Positions 1 to 8,774 of a stretch of DNA of 64,000 bases are shown here, one piece after another (within the stretch, counting starts at the first letter, position 1; every line of letters starts with the position of its first letter). The stretch comes from Occallatibacter riparius. GTDB lineage: Bacteria > Acidobacteriota > Terriglobia > Terriglobales > Acidobacteriaceae. The translations under genes were made by a program, and so were the position numbers. The stretch spans positions 1,984,001-2,048,000 of the forward strand of contig NZ_CP093313.1 of assembly GCF_025264625.1 (NCBI RefSeq). Reading direction: 5' to 3'. The notes below the pieces were generated by a model. It ran no database searches and was not told the origin of the DNA. It saw only the letters and a list, made by a program, of their open reading frames with translations.

Positions 1-1
1 A

Positions 2-493
2 GGCGTAGTGGGTGTGAGTCCCACGGTGGAAGGTAGTTCGCTCATTGAGAAGGCATTTGCCGACGAGATTGCGCGCGCCCCCCGGGTAAAGCTCGTGGGT
101 GTCAAGTATGGGCTGAGCGACTGGGCGCGAGGAAATCAGGCCGTGCTGGATCTCCTGTCGGAGCATCCGGATATCAAGGGCATCTTTACCACCGACGAGT
201 TTTCTACCCACGCCGCGGCGTACGCATTCGAGCAGCGAGAGAAGAAGCGGCCCCTGCTGATTGGCGTATCGGATGAGTTGAATGAGATTGCGGGCGTGCG
301 TTCGGGGAGGACGGATGCGCTGGTACTAAGCGATCCCCACGAACTTGGCACGAGGGCTATACAGGCGATGAAGGTTGCGCTGGCCGGTGGTGATGCCAGG
401 TCGTTTTCCACCCAGTTGCCGGTGACCATCGTAGACGCGCAAACGATTGACCAAAGCCCGATGGTGGCGGCAGTTTTGAAGAACAGCGATTAG
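2..493 (+). CDS. Sugar ABC transporter substrate-binding protein, C-terminal part (5' truncated by window edge)
   Basis: The frame is open to the first base, so this is the C-terminal ~163 residues of a larger protein. The visible part has the type I periplasmic-binding-protein pattern (Peripla_BP_4/RbsB-like): a helix then GVKYG, a repeated-binding-lobe segment with AVLDLLSEHPDIKGIFTTDE, then LLIGVSDELNEI and a late LSDPHELGTRAIQ helix. Family members bind monosaccharides outside the cytoplasmic membrane and hand them to an ABC permease, or act as ligand domains of LacI regulators. A LacI regulator is a real alternative because the N-terminus is missing. It ends about 57 bases before the converging gene on the minus strand. 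The sugar-uptake role fits the glycosidase-rich neighbourhood. Confidence 0.75.
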   Translation, partial: GVVGVSPTVEGSSLIEKAFADEIARAPRVKLVGVKYGLSDWARGNQAVLDLLSEHPDIKGIFTTDEFSTHAAAYAFEQREKKRPLLIGVSDELNEIAGVRSGRTDALVLSDPHELGTRAIQAMKVALAGGDARSFSTQLPVTIVDAQTIDQSPMVAAVLKNSD

Positions 494-549
494 GAATCCG
501 CAAGGACCCTGCATGCGTGAGACAGATACGGTGCACAACACGCGTTTCT

Positions 550-1203
550 TTACTCAGGAGTGATGCGGACGTTCCTCCATGAGGCCTGGGCATAGAAGGA
601 GCGCAGACCGGCAACTCCCTGGGGCAGGCATTGCGGATCTTCGTGCTCTAATCGTGTGGCTCCGGTGCCGCTTTCAGGTGTAACAGTTACGACCAAATTG
701 CATGCCTGAGCCGAAAGCGTCACGCGATACCAGCTTCCCACACTCACGGGCGTAGCGAGGCGCTTAGAAGCGAGTTCGTGCCAGTCGTAAGAAGCGCGAC
801 CAAGGATCACGGTCTGCTGGTCGGGGCGAATGCCTGCGTAGTAGCCCTGGTAAGAGTCGACGCCCTGCTCGGGATCGGTAGTGCGTATGACCAGGCCGGC
901 GTCTCCGTAGTGCGTCTCCGGGAAAAGCAGGTCGAAGCGGATGTCAGCGGAAACTGAGTAGTTGGCGCCCTGCGAGTGCTGGGCGATCAGCATGTCACCG
1001 CGGCCGTAGTTGGAGTTGGAGAAGACCGTATCGCGTTCATTCCAACGACCGCTGATCGTCTGCCATCCATGCATTGTCTGGTAGCGAGAGCCTGCGGACT
1101 TTCCTCGGGTTGAGCGATAGCCAGCCCACAGACCCGCGCAAAGAGCGACCGCGAGCAAAAGGATGAAAGCGATTGAGCGCAGGATGACTGCTGGTTTGGG
1201 CAT
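550..1203 (-). CDS. Membrane-anchored or secreted laminin-G/DUF1080-like protein
   Basis: A 217-aa protein with an uncleaved-looking N-terminal hydrophobic segment (residues ~7-28, ILRSIAFILLLAVALCAGLW) and a single extracytoplasmic domain. The segment from GWQTISGRWNERDTVFSNSN onward, with YSVSADIRFD, DAGLVIRTTDP, YYAGIRPDQQTVILGRA and WYRVTLSAQ, matches the concanavalin-A-like jelly roll of DUF1080/3-keto-disaccharide hydrolase and laminin-G proteins. I see no obvious catalytic residues, so carbohydrate binding is as likely as hydrolysis. It is divergent from the histidine kinase gene, with only a short shared 5' region, which suggests joint control. Function is inferred from fold only. Confidence 0.7.
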   Translation of the reverse strand: MPKPAVILRSIAFILLLAVALCAGLWAGYRSTRGKSAGSRYQTMHGWQTISGRWNERDTVFSNSNYGRGDMLIAQHSQGANYSVSADIRFDLLFPETHYGDAGLVIRTTDPEQGVDSYQGYYAGIRPDQQTVILGRASYDWHELASKRLATPVSVGSWYRVTLSAQACNLVVTVTPESGTGATRLEHEDPQCLPQGVAGLRSFYAQASWRNVRITPE

Positions 1204-1245
1204 GGATGACGCGTGAAGTATAGTGGATTTTCATTCGCTGATTCA

Positions 1246-2682
1246 ATGTACCTGTGTGCGCATCTCAAACGTCGCTTACACAGCGGCTTCGTGCTGCTGA
1301 CAGTTTTGGCGTGTGTTGCGCTGCAACCACTCCGCTTAACCGCTGCCTCCTCGGCGGAAAAGAGTGGCAAAGAGGCGCCCTCGCGGCTGCAGTCGATCGA
1401 ATCAGCGATCCAAGCCGCGGGGTTCTCAGCGAAGCCATTGCCCGTACTCATGCGCGGGATCGTTACGTCGAACCGTCATCGGATTGTGATCGAGGACCGA
1501 ACCGGCGCGGTCGAGGTGAAGCTATTGAGGTCGGAGGAGATCTCGCTCGGTGATGAAGTAGAGGTGTCCGGGCAGTTGAAACTTGCTCCCGCTCCGCAGG
1601 TGGAAGGTACGGAGCTGCGGCGGCTCTGGGGAGGTTCGATGCCGTTGCCCCTCTCCATTACTCCGGACCAGGCCGCCGATGGTGAGAATGAATTCTTTCT
1701 GGTTCAAACGGTGGCGAAGCTTTCCGATTTTGCCCCGGCGGGATTGACGGGTGTCCGGCTGAATCTCCGCGGCGGCCACCAGAACTTCTCCGCGATTCTT
1801 GCCAGCGATGTGCCCGATGAGGAGCTGTCGACCAGGTCTATGCAGGCGGGTGCGACGTTGCGGCTCACTGGCATCCTGATTGTGAATCACGGGCTTGATG
1901 CGCGCAGTGGCGATGCATTCTCACTGGAGTTGCGCACGCCCGAAGACATTGAGCTGGTGGAGCCGCCGTCGTGGTGGACGGGAGCGCATGTGGCGCTGCT
2001 GGCGGCGGCCGGCATCATCCTCATTCTGATTGCGATCGGTTCCTGGAACCACGTTCGGCATTCCCGGTATCGCGCGGTTGCAGAGGAGCGGGCGAGTATC
2101 GCGCGCGACCTGCACGACACTCTCGCCCAGGGGTACGCCGGCATCACGTTGCAGCTGGAGGCGGCGCAGCAGACAATCGCTCGCGATCCGCAACGGGCCG
2201 GCTCGCTGTTGAACGAGGCGCTTCAACTGGTGAGGCACAGCCGGCACGAGTCGCATTTGTCCATCGACATTCTGCGTTCGCTTTCACGCAACAGCCGGCT
2301 CGATCACCTGGTCTCCCGTTGCGTGCAGCAGATGCGGATGGGGAGTCCAGCTCGGATCGATCAGGCGATTTCGGGCGAGCCGGTGGCGCTCTCGTATACG
2401 ATGGTGAACAACCTGTTTCGCATCGTTCAGGAAGCACTCGCCAATGCAGTTCACCACGCGGGAGCCATGGCAATCGTGGTGAGGGTTGAATATCGAAGGC
2501 ATGACGTGTTGATCGAGGTAGAAGACAACGGAAACGGATTCGACCCAAATGAGGTTCCGGGACCGGAAGACGGACACTTTGGCCTTGTGGGAATGCGGGA
2601 GCGCTGCGCAGCTATCAACGCGAAGCTGGAGTTGCACTCCGCGCCGGGAGGCACTGTGGTGCGAGTGAGGGCCGCAATATGA
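1246..2682 (+). CDS. NarL-type sensor histidine kinase with OB-like extracytoplasmic sensor
   Basis: Architecture: signal peptide (residues ~1-35), a β-rich extracytoplasmic sensor of ~200 residues, one membrane helix (~247-268), HisKA_3 and HATPase. The phospho-accepting His is H290 in RDLHDTLAQG, typical of the HPK7/NarX-DegS group. The ATPase has an N-box (EALANAVHHA, N400), G1 box (VEDNGNGFD, D427) and G2 (GLVGMRERC). The sensor contains GIVTSNRHRIVIEDRTGAV and VSGQL stretches resembling an OB-fold; ligand unknown. The stop overlaps the response-regulator start (ATGA), so the two are translationally coupled. I chose ATG 1246 because it gives a normal signal-peptide n-region; an in-frame GTG at 1213 is possible but would nearly abut the divergent gene. 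Confidence 0.9.
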   Translation: MYLCAHLKRRLHSGFVLLTVLACVALQPLRLTAASSAEKSGKEAPSRLQSIESAIQAAGFSAKPLPVLMRGIVTSNRHRIVIEDRTGAVEVKLLRSEEISLGDEVEVSGQLKLAPAPQVEGTELRRLWGGSMPLPLSITPDQAADGENEFFLVQTVAKLSDFAPAGLTGVRLNLRGGHQNFSAILASDVPDEELSTRSMQAGATLRLTGILIVNHGLDARSGDAFSLELRTPEDIELVEPPSWWTGAHVALLAAAGIILILIAIGSWNHVRHSRYRAVAEERASIARDLHDTLAQGYAGITLQLEAAQQTIARDPQRAGSLLNEALQLVRHSRHESHLSIDILRSLSRNSRLDHLVSRCVQQMRMGSPARIDQAISGEPVALSYTMVNNLFRIVQEALANAVHHAGAMAIVVRVEYRRHDVLIEVEDNGNGFDPNEVPGPEDGHFGLVGMRERCAAINAKLELHSAPGGTVVRVRAAI

Positions 2683-3362
2683 GATTGAGCGTGACGGCTG
2701 CTAGCAGGCCGAAATCGGTATATCCGCTGGGTGCGAAGGCTGTCCGAATTCTGGTGGCGGACGATCATCTCGTTTATCGCATCGGGATTCGCAACCTGCT
2801 CGGATCAGAGCCGGGCTTCGATGTCGTCGGTGAAGCGGCAGACGGTTTGCAGGCCGTTGAGTTGTATCGCAAGCTGCGTCCCGACGTGCTTCTCCTCGAC
2901 CTGCGTATGCCTCACAAGAATGGGGTAGAGGTGGTTCGCGCAATTCGGCAAGAGCACCAGACGGCGCGCATCCTCGTGGTGACGAGCTATCAGACCGAAG
3001 AAGAGGTCTTTCAGGTGTTGCAGGCAGGTGCGCAGGGCTACGTGGTAAAAGACGTCGGGCGCGAGACGCTGATCGAAGCCATTCGAGCGGTGAACGCCGG
3101 AACCCGCTGGGTTCCTCCCGCGATCCAGAAGCAGTTCAGTGACCGCGTGCTGCGGCAGGAGCTCACGGCTCGGGAGATCGAAGTGCTGCGACTCTTGACG
3201 CGCGGACTGACGAACCGTGAGATCGCGAACGTCTATGGTATTTCGGCTAACACGGTGAAGAACCATCTGAATAACCTGATGGCGAAGCTGGATGTCGCGG
3301 ATCGCACGGAGGCGGTAAGTTTTTGCCTGGCGCGCGGAATCGTCAAGCCCGAAGAGATATAG
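2679..3362 (+). CDS. NarL/FixJ-family response regulator
   Basis: A 227-aa two-domain regulator. The receiver domain (residues ~23-140) starts VRILVADDH and has acidic pocket residues D27/D28 and phospho-acceptor D74 in DVLLLDLRMP. The conserved Thr/Ser-type switch is in ILVVTSYQ and Lys in GYVVKD. A LuxR/GerE helix-turn-helix follows (~163-225) with LTAREIEVLRLLTRGLTNRE and ISANTVKNHLNNLM. About 20 residues precede the receiver core, slightly longer than usual. It overlaps the histidine kinase by four bases and is its cognate partner. The next gene downstream is a TonB receptor, so carbohydrate-uptake genes are plausible targets, but no binding site for this regulator can be identified by eye. 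Confidence 0.93.
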   Translation: MRLSVTAASRPKSVYPLGAKAVRILVADDHLVYRIGIRNLLGSEPGFDVVGEAADGLQAVELYRKLRPDVLLLDLRMPHKNGVEVVRAIRQEHQTARILVVTSYQTEEEVFQVLQAGAQGYVVKDVGRETLIEAIRAVNAGTRWVPPAIQKQFSDRVLRQELTAREIEVLRLLTRGLTNREIANVYGISANTVKNHLNNLMAKLDVADRTEAVSFCLARGIVKPEEI

Positions 3363-3562
3363 AACCATTAGCGGATCGCGGTCCTATCGTGGCTTTTCCA
3401 TGCGCGGGCCTGCCAGCATAGCCTCTCCATAATTGCCTGTCAATAGCCTTCCTTTCTCAAGACAGAGTTGGACGAGCTCCCTAGGCTTCTTGTTCGAGTC
3501 GGTACAGGTGTGTTGCAGCGACCTGTAAGGACAGTACTCACAAGTCACAAAGAGCAATCGAT

Positions 3563-3576
3563 TGGAAACGATTACA
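3563..3576. promoter_or_regulatory. LacI-family operator-like site upstream of the first TonB receptor
   Basis: TGGAAACGATTACA matches all ten fixed positions of the LacI/CcpA-type consensus TGNAANCGNTTNCA. It lies 59 bases before the TonB receptor ATG at 3635, in the 272-base gap after the response regulator; the rest of that gap holds no gene I can support. A repressor of the GalR/LacI family responding to a plant sugar would fit the operon, but no such regulator is encoded in this window unless the truncated first gene is one. Confidence 0.5.
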
Positions 3577-3634
3577 TGGGCGGGCCGTGGCTGCATGCGG
3601 CGCAAATGACCCATAGCTGTTTGGGAGGCAATGA

Positions 3635-6600
3635 ATGAATCCACGACTACGTATCTGGCATTGCTGCGCAGTCTTTCTGCTGGCCCTGCTACTGGGAACG
3701 GGATTGCAAGCGCAGACCGTACACGGGGCGCTCGCCGGCGTTGTCACGGACTCTACGGGGGCTGTGATTCCGGGCGCCAGTGTGCAGATCAAGAACAACG
3801 ACACCGGGACCTCGTACTCTGCAACAACCACTTCGGCGGGTGTTTTCCGCATTGAGGATGTCGCTCTCGGCCACTATGCCGTGAGTGTGAGTGCTACAGG
3901 GTTCAAAACATCGATTACCAAAGACGTGCTGGTGCAGATCGGCTCAGTCTCGGCCGTGGATGTCAGTCTGCAGCCCGGTGAGGTTGCCGAGCAGGTGACG
4001 GTCACCAGCCAAGGCCCGACCCTGGAAACTGAATCCTCGGACATCGGTGGAATCGTCACCGAAAAGCAGATCCTGGATCTTCCCCTGGCCCTGGGCGGTG
4101 TGGGCGCTTTTCGTGCCAATGAGGCATTTGTGTTCCTCCAGCCTGCGACCACCGGACCCGGCGTAGCTGATAACAACGGTGTCTTTCTCGGGAAGGTGGC
4201 CGGCGGCCAGACCTTTGGCAATGAAGTACTGATCGACGGCATCAGCCAAGAACGCGCGGAGAACGGTTCGTCCTACGACGAAGAAGCGCCCTCAGTAGAG
4301 GCCCTGCAGGAGTTCAAGGTCACCACATCTCTGCCGGAAGCAGAGTTCGGCCGGACGACCGGCGGCGTGGAAAGCTTCGTGACGAAGAGCGGAACCAACG
4401 CGTATCACGGCACTGTCTACGACATCTATAGAGACCAGGCTCTGAATGCGAATTCGTGGTTCAACAATGGCTGGCGAGCATACCACTGCCAGGGGGCCGA
4501 TGACACTCCAGCTTGCAGGGCGGCATGGGACAAAGGCACCGACCACAAGAACGATTACGGCGTGAACCTCGGCGGTCCCATCCGCATTCCACACGTTTAC
4601 AACGGGCGTGACAAGAGCTTCTTCTTCTTCAACTGGGAGCAACTCAAGTACACGACGAGTTCGCCGGTTACCAGCACGGTCCCGACGGCGGCGGAACGCA
4701 CCGGCGATTTCTCCGACCGGCTCACCACGACGGCGGTTGGGAGCAACCCCTGCGATGGCACGCAAATTTATGTCGGTGAGATCTTCGATCCGACCACGAC
4801 AAAAACCGTGAACGGAACTAGATGCCGGACGGCGTTTGCCGGGAATAAGATCCCATCCGGCATGATCAGTTCGGTCGCCAAGAATCTGCTCGCCTACTAT
4901 CCGGCGCCCACGAACAGCGCCATCTTTAGCAACTACACGCAGGTTTCGTCTATTCCAATCACCAACACTGCCTATGAAATCCGCATTGACCAGAACATCA
5001 CGGACAAGTTGAAGGTATGGGGCTCGTACAGCCCTCGTGAAAATACCCGCTGGTCAGGTAACCCTGCCAACCTACCGTCGCCAGTTAGCACACAGGGCTG
5101 GTGGCAGGGCTTCACCACTCACTTCTTCCGTACGGGCATCGATTACAACATCACGCCGAATGTCTTGAATTACCTGGTCTTCGGTACCAACCGCAGCAAC
5201 AGCAAGAACTACTCGCAGGCGGCCAATATCGGCAGCGACTGGTCCAAGCTGGTTGGCCTGGGTAACGCCGGCGGGAACAACTTCCCGGGCATCAACACCG
5301 GCGATGCGCAGGTCGGCTTGGGGAATATCGGCAACGATGACGATGAAGTCGACAACGGCTTCTATCTCGATGACGCGGTTGTATGGTCCCATGGCCATCA
5401 CAACTTCAAATTCGGCGGCGAGGCTCATTATCAGCAGTTCAACCACATCGTCGGGCAGACCCAGTTCCTGAACTTCAGCGGGAATGAGACAGCGGGCGCA
5501 CAGGGCGTTGGCGGCGGTCTCGGATTTGCCAGCCTGATGCTGGGTTTAGCGGACAACGGCGGCGCCAACAACGTCTCCGTGAAGGCCCCGAAATGGGTAT
5601 CGAACTACTATGCCTTCTTCGCCCAGGACGACTTCAAAGTCACACCCAACCTGACTCTGAATCTCGGCATGCGTTGGGATGTGGAAGTGCCACGCAAAGA
5701 GGCATATTCCCACACGTCGAATTTCAGCCCGACCGCGATCGATCCGGAGTACAACATCCCGGGAGCGCTTGTATTCGCCGATAAGTGCCACAGCTGCAAT
5801 CCTCGCTGGGCTGACACGTGGTACAAGGACTTCGGTCCACGCGTAGGCTTTGCCTGGACGCCTGCATTCCTGAATCAGAAGATCGTGGTACGCGGCGGCA
5901 GCGGCATTCTCTATGGGCCGCTCGTGTATAACGACTTCGGCGGCGGTATGACGACCGGTTACACGGTAAATCCTGCGTTTCCGAGTCACAACGGCTTTGA
6001 TCCGTCGTTCCAGATCGATGCCGGTATACCTGCTTATGCACCGCCTCCCAACGAGGATCCCGGCATTTATAACGGGAGCTACTTGCCCGGTTCCTATATC
6101 ACCAAGAATGCTGGCCGTCCTGCGACCGTCTACAACTGGAACCTTCAGGTCCAGCAGCAACTCGCGCAGGATTTGATTGCGACGCTGGGGTACATTGGCA
6201 ACCGCGCTACGAATCTGGCGTCGAACCTGCTCAACCCCAACAACATGCCCCAGAAGTATTTCTCGATGGGCGACGCGCTCTATCAGCCGTTCGTCGGTAA
6301 TTCGCAGGGTGTTCAAGCGCCGTTCCCCGAATTTGTGCAGAATTGGGGCGGAAATCCGCAACTTCAGGCGGCGCTGCGGCCGTTCCCGCAGTACGACTTT
6401 ATCGACCAGGGCTGCTGTCTGGAGAACGTCGGCCAGTCGAGCTTCAACGCCATGATTGCGACGGTACAGCGGCACTTCCACCAGGGGCTGAACATGCAGG
6501 TGTCTTATACCTGGGGCAAGACGTTCAGCAACTCGGATGGTGCGGTGCCCGGAGTGCATATCGGCAACAACTGGGTCCAGGACATGAACACCGACAACCT

Positions 6601-7369
6601 GAAGCAGGAGAAGGCTGTTTCAGTCTTCGACCTGCGGCACCAACTGGTGCTCAGCGGTCTGTACGAGCTTCCTTTTGGCAAGGGGAAAATGTGGATGAAC
6701 CACGGCATCGCTGCCACGCTTCTGGGAGGCTGGGAAGTGGGTACGGTGCAGCGCATCCAATCGGGCCAGCCGATATCGTTCGGCTGCGCGTGGGGCATTC
6801 CAGGATTCCAAAACTGTATCCGCTTCAGCAGGGTGGCCAACGCCCCGCTCAAGAGCCCGGCGTATGCCAAGGGAGCCAAGCATCTGCAGCCGATCTGGCT
6901 ACCGTTGACTCCTAGCGATCATGCAGACCCGAATGCCCAGTCAATGTTCAATGCAGAATTCAGCAACGTTAAACAGAACGGGTCGGACATTGCAGGAAGT
7001 ACGATCGCATTCTACGACCTGAACAACAACTACAACCGTGACTGCCAGGGATCGGATCCCAAAGCGGACAAATACATCTCCTATTGCAACGGCGGGCTCG
7101 ATCAGCCGTATCAGCTGCCCACTACTATGCCGCGTGTGACAGACGAGATTCGCGATCCACCGTACTTCAACAACGATCTGAGCGTTCTCAAGAAGTTTGC
7201 TTTCTATGAGAACTACACGCTCAGCATCAAGGCGGAGTTCCTGAATACGTTCAATCAGCACACCTTCGGGACTCCCGATCTGCAGCCGTACGACCTGGGC
7301 TTCGGTGTTCCGACTTACACGATCAATGGGCCCAGGAACATGCAATTGACGGCACGGTTCGTCTTCTAG
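3635..7369 (+). CDS. TonB-dependent receptor with carboxypeptidase-regulatory domain (Oar-like)
   Basis: A 1244-aa outer-membrane protein. Signal peptide residues ~1-27; a CarboxypepD_reg domain (~28-110) with GVVTDSTGAVIPGASV; a plug (~120-250); then a very long β-barrel ending in a C-terminal Phe (LTARFVF), the usual outer-membrane assembly signal. This Oar-like type is greatly expanded in Acidobacteriota and, unlike Bacteroidota SusC, has no SusD partner. It is expected to import oligosaccharides. A good ribosome site (GGGAGG) precedes the ATG. It heads a run of secreted TPR, GH43, GH51 and GH5 genes, so arabinoxylan- or arabinan-derived ligands are the best guess. Confidence 0.93.
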   Translation: MNPRLRIWHCCAVFLLALLLGTGLQAQTVHGALAGVVTDSTGAVIPGASVQIKNNDTGTSYSATTTSAGVFRIEDVALGHYAVSVSATGFKTSITKDVLVQIGSVSAVDVSLQPGEVAEQVTVTSQGPTLETESSDIGGIVTEKQILDLPLALGGVGAFRANEAFVFLQPATTGPGVADNNGVFLGKVAGGQTFGNEVLIDGISQERAENGSSYDEEAPSVEALQEFKVTTSLPEAEFGRTTGGVESFVTKSGTNAYHGTVYDIYRDQALNANSWFNNGWRAYHCQGADDTPACRAAWDKGTDHKNDYGVNLGGPIRIPHVYNGRDKSFFFFNWEQLKYTTSSPVTSTVPTAAERTGDFSDRLTTTAVGSNPCDGTQIYVGEIFDPTTTKTVNGTRCRTAFAGNKIPSGMISSVAKNLLAYYPAPTNSAIFSNYTQVSSIPITNTAYEIRIDQNITDKLKVWGSYSPRENTRWSGNPANLPSPVSTQGWWQGFTTHFFRTGIDYNITPNVLNYLVFGTNRSNSKNYSQAANIGSDWSKLVGLGNAGGNNFPGINTGDAQVGLGNIGNDDDEVDNGFYLDDAVVWSHGHHNFKFGGEAHYQQFNHIVGQTQFLNFSGNETAGAQGVGGGLGFASLMLGLADNGGANNVSVKAPKWVSNYYAFFAQDDFKVTPNLTLNLGMRWDVEVPRKEAYSHTSNFSPTAIDPEYNIPGALVFADKCHSCNPRWADTWYKDFGPRVGFAWTPAFLNQKIVVRGGSGILYGPLVYNDFGGGMTTGYTVNPAFPSHNGFDPSFQIDAGIPAYAPPPNEDPGIYNGSYLPGSYITKNAGRPATVYNWNLQVQQQLAQDLIATLGYIGNRATNLASNLLNPNNMPQKYFSMGDALYQPFVGNSQGVQAPFPEFVQNWGGNPQLQAALRPFPQYDFIDQGCCLENVGQSSFNAMIATVQRHFHQGLNMQVSYTWGKTFSNSDGAVPGVHIGNNWVQDMNTDNLKQEKAVSVFDLRHQLVLSGLYELPFGKGKMWMNHGIAATLLGGWEVGTVQRIQSGQPISFGCAWGIPGFQNCIRFSRVANAPLKSPAYAKGAKHLQPIWLPLTPSDHADPNAQSMFNAEFSNVKQNGSDIAGSTIAFYDLNNNYNRDCQGSDPKADKYISYCNGGLDQPYQLPTTMPRVTDEIRDPPYFNNDLSVLKKFAFYENYTLSIKAEFLNTFNQHTFGTPDLQPYDLGFGVPTYTINGPRNMQLTARFVF

Positions 7370-7396
7370 AGAACTGTCTTCTGGACCCAACTTATC

Positions 7397-7426
7397 CCGG
7401 GGATATAGGCTTTCCTGTATCCCCGG
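7397..7426 (+). terminator. Hairpin after TonB receptor gene
   Basis: CCGGGGATATAGG pairs with CCTGTATCCCCGG over a CTTT loop: a 13-bp stem with one G-T pair, starting 28 bases after the stop. The T-tract is weak, so this may be a partial terminator or an mRNA-stabilising structure. Confidence 0.55.
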
Positions 7427-7537
7427 CGCTTTCGTAACTCTCCGCCGCAAGGGGCGTTCTGTTGGTCCCTTACCGCTGCGGCATACCACCGCGCATTCCT
7501 TGTTCGAGATGGAAGCATCGGTTGTGAGGATCTTCGA

Positions 7538-8725
7538 ATGAGAATAGGGAATGTGTGCCTTCTCAGCGCGTTTCTTCTGGCTTGCGGAGCCGCATGCGCG
7601 CAGTCAACGCCGCGAACATCCACAGACGACGCATTGCAGCGCGGCACTGAGTCCCTGCACGCGGGGCGTTTCGCCGACGCGGAGCAATGGCTTCAGCAAG
7701 CCGTGGCTTCGACCCCCGGCAATCCCGTAGCGCAAGTCGAACTGGGCGCCGCTGAATTGCGCTTGGGCAAGGCCAACGAGGCAGTGGAGCACCTCCGCAA
7801 GGCAATCGCTATCGAGCCAAACATTACAGGCGCGAACCTCTTTTTGGGTATTGCCCATGCGCAGATGCACCAGGTGGACGAGGCTGTTGCTGCGCTACGC
7901 AGGGAGACCGAGCTCAGTCCGAAAGACCCGCAGCCCTGGATGTGGCAGGGAATCGTCGAACTGCAGGACGGTCATCCGGAAAAGGCCACCGAGCCGCTAG
8001 ATCGCGCCGCGGAACTGGCGCCCAACGATCTCGACATTCTGGAATATCGGGGCAAGGCGCACACTGAAGTGGCCTTCGCCAGTTACGCGCGCATGGCAGT
8101 CATCGATCCCAGCTCGTGGCACGTGCATCGCGTGCAGGGACAAATGTACTCGCAGCAGAGCCAGCACAAGGAGGCGATCGCGGAGTTCGTCGAGGCTATC
8201 AAGCTGATGCCCAACAATTCGGATCTTTATGAAGAGCTGGGCGCGGAGTATCGCAAATCGAGCCAGTTGGAACTGGCGCAGCAGGCGTATGCGAAGGAAC
8301 TCGAGCTAAGCCCCAACAATCCAATCGCCATGTACAACATGGCGAAGATCGACATCGAGACCAACCGCACCGCCGAAGGCCTTGAGCTACTGCACAAGGT
8401 GGTGGCGAACTACTCAAACGTTCCCGCCACGTTTTTCTACCTTGGGCTTGGCGAGTTTGACGCTGGACACACGCAGGAAGCGCTGGCTGCGCTGGAGAAG
8501 GCGAAGGCCATGAATCCAGAGCCGGAGCTTCGCCCACGCGTTGAGTATGAGTTGTCGCGAGTGTATCGCAAGCTGGGCCGCATCGAGGATTCCAACAAGG
8601 CAGTTCACGAGTACACGCGGCTGAAAGCGCAGAACGCAAAGCTGAACCCGCAGGTGCTGTCGGCAATCTCTTCGGGCTTTGGATCGGCGGACGTGCCGGC
8701 AAGCGCGCCCGAGAAAAAAGACTGA
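7538..8725 (+). CDS. Secreted tetratricopeptide-repeat protein
   Basis: A 395-aa protein with a cleavable signal peptide (MRIGNVCLLSAFLLACGAACAQ) followed almost entirely by TPR units, for example AEQWLQQAVASTPGNPVAQ, AVEHLRKAIAIEPN, AVAALRRETELSPKDP, EALAALEKAKAMNPEP. No enzymatic domain. It is expected in the periplasm or outer-membrane leaflet as a binding scaffold. It directly follows a TonB receptor that lacks SusD; since SusD itself is TPR-based, an accessory role in glycan capture is possible, but this is inference. A GAGGA ribosome site lies eight bases before the start. Confidence 0.85.
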   Translation: MRIGNVCLLSAFLLACGAACAQSTPRTSTDDALQRGTESLHAGRFADAEQWLQQAVASTPGNPVAQVELGAAELRLGKANEAVEHLRKAIAIEPNITGANLFLGIAHAQMHQVDEAVAALRRETELSPKDPQPWMWQGIVELQDGHPEKATEPLDRAAELAPNDLDILEYRGKAHTEVAFASYARMAVIDPSSWHVHRVQGQMYSQQSQHKEAIAEFVEAIKLMPNNSDLYEELGAEYRKSSQLELAQQAYAKELELSPNNPIAMYNMAKIDIETNRTAEGLELLHKVVANYSNVPATFFYLGLGEFDAGHTQEALAALEKAKAMNPEPELRPRVEYELSRVYRKLGRIEDSNKAVHEYTRLKAQNAKLNPQVLSAISSGFGSADVPASAPEKKD

Positions 8726-8774
8726 GCGCTGTTCTCATCCGCCGCAGAGTGGAGCGCAGTGCGAAACAAGGAAT

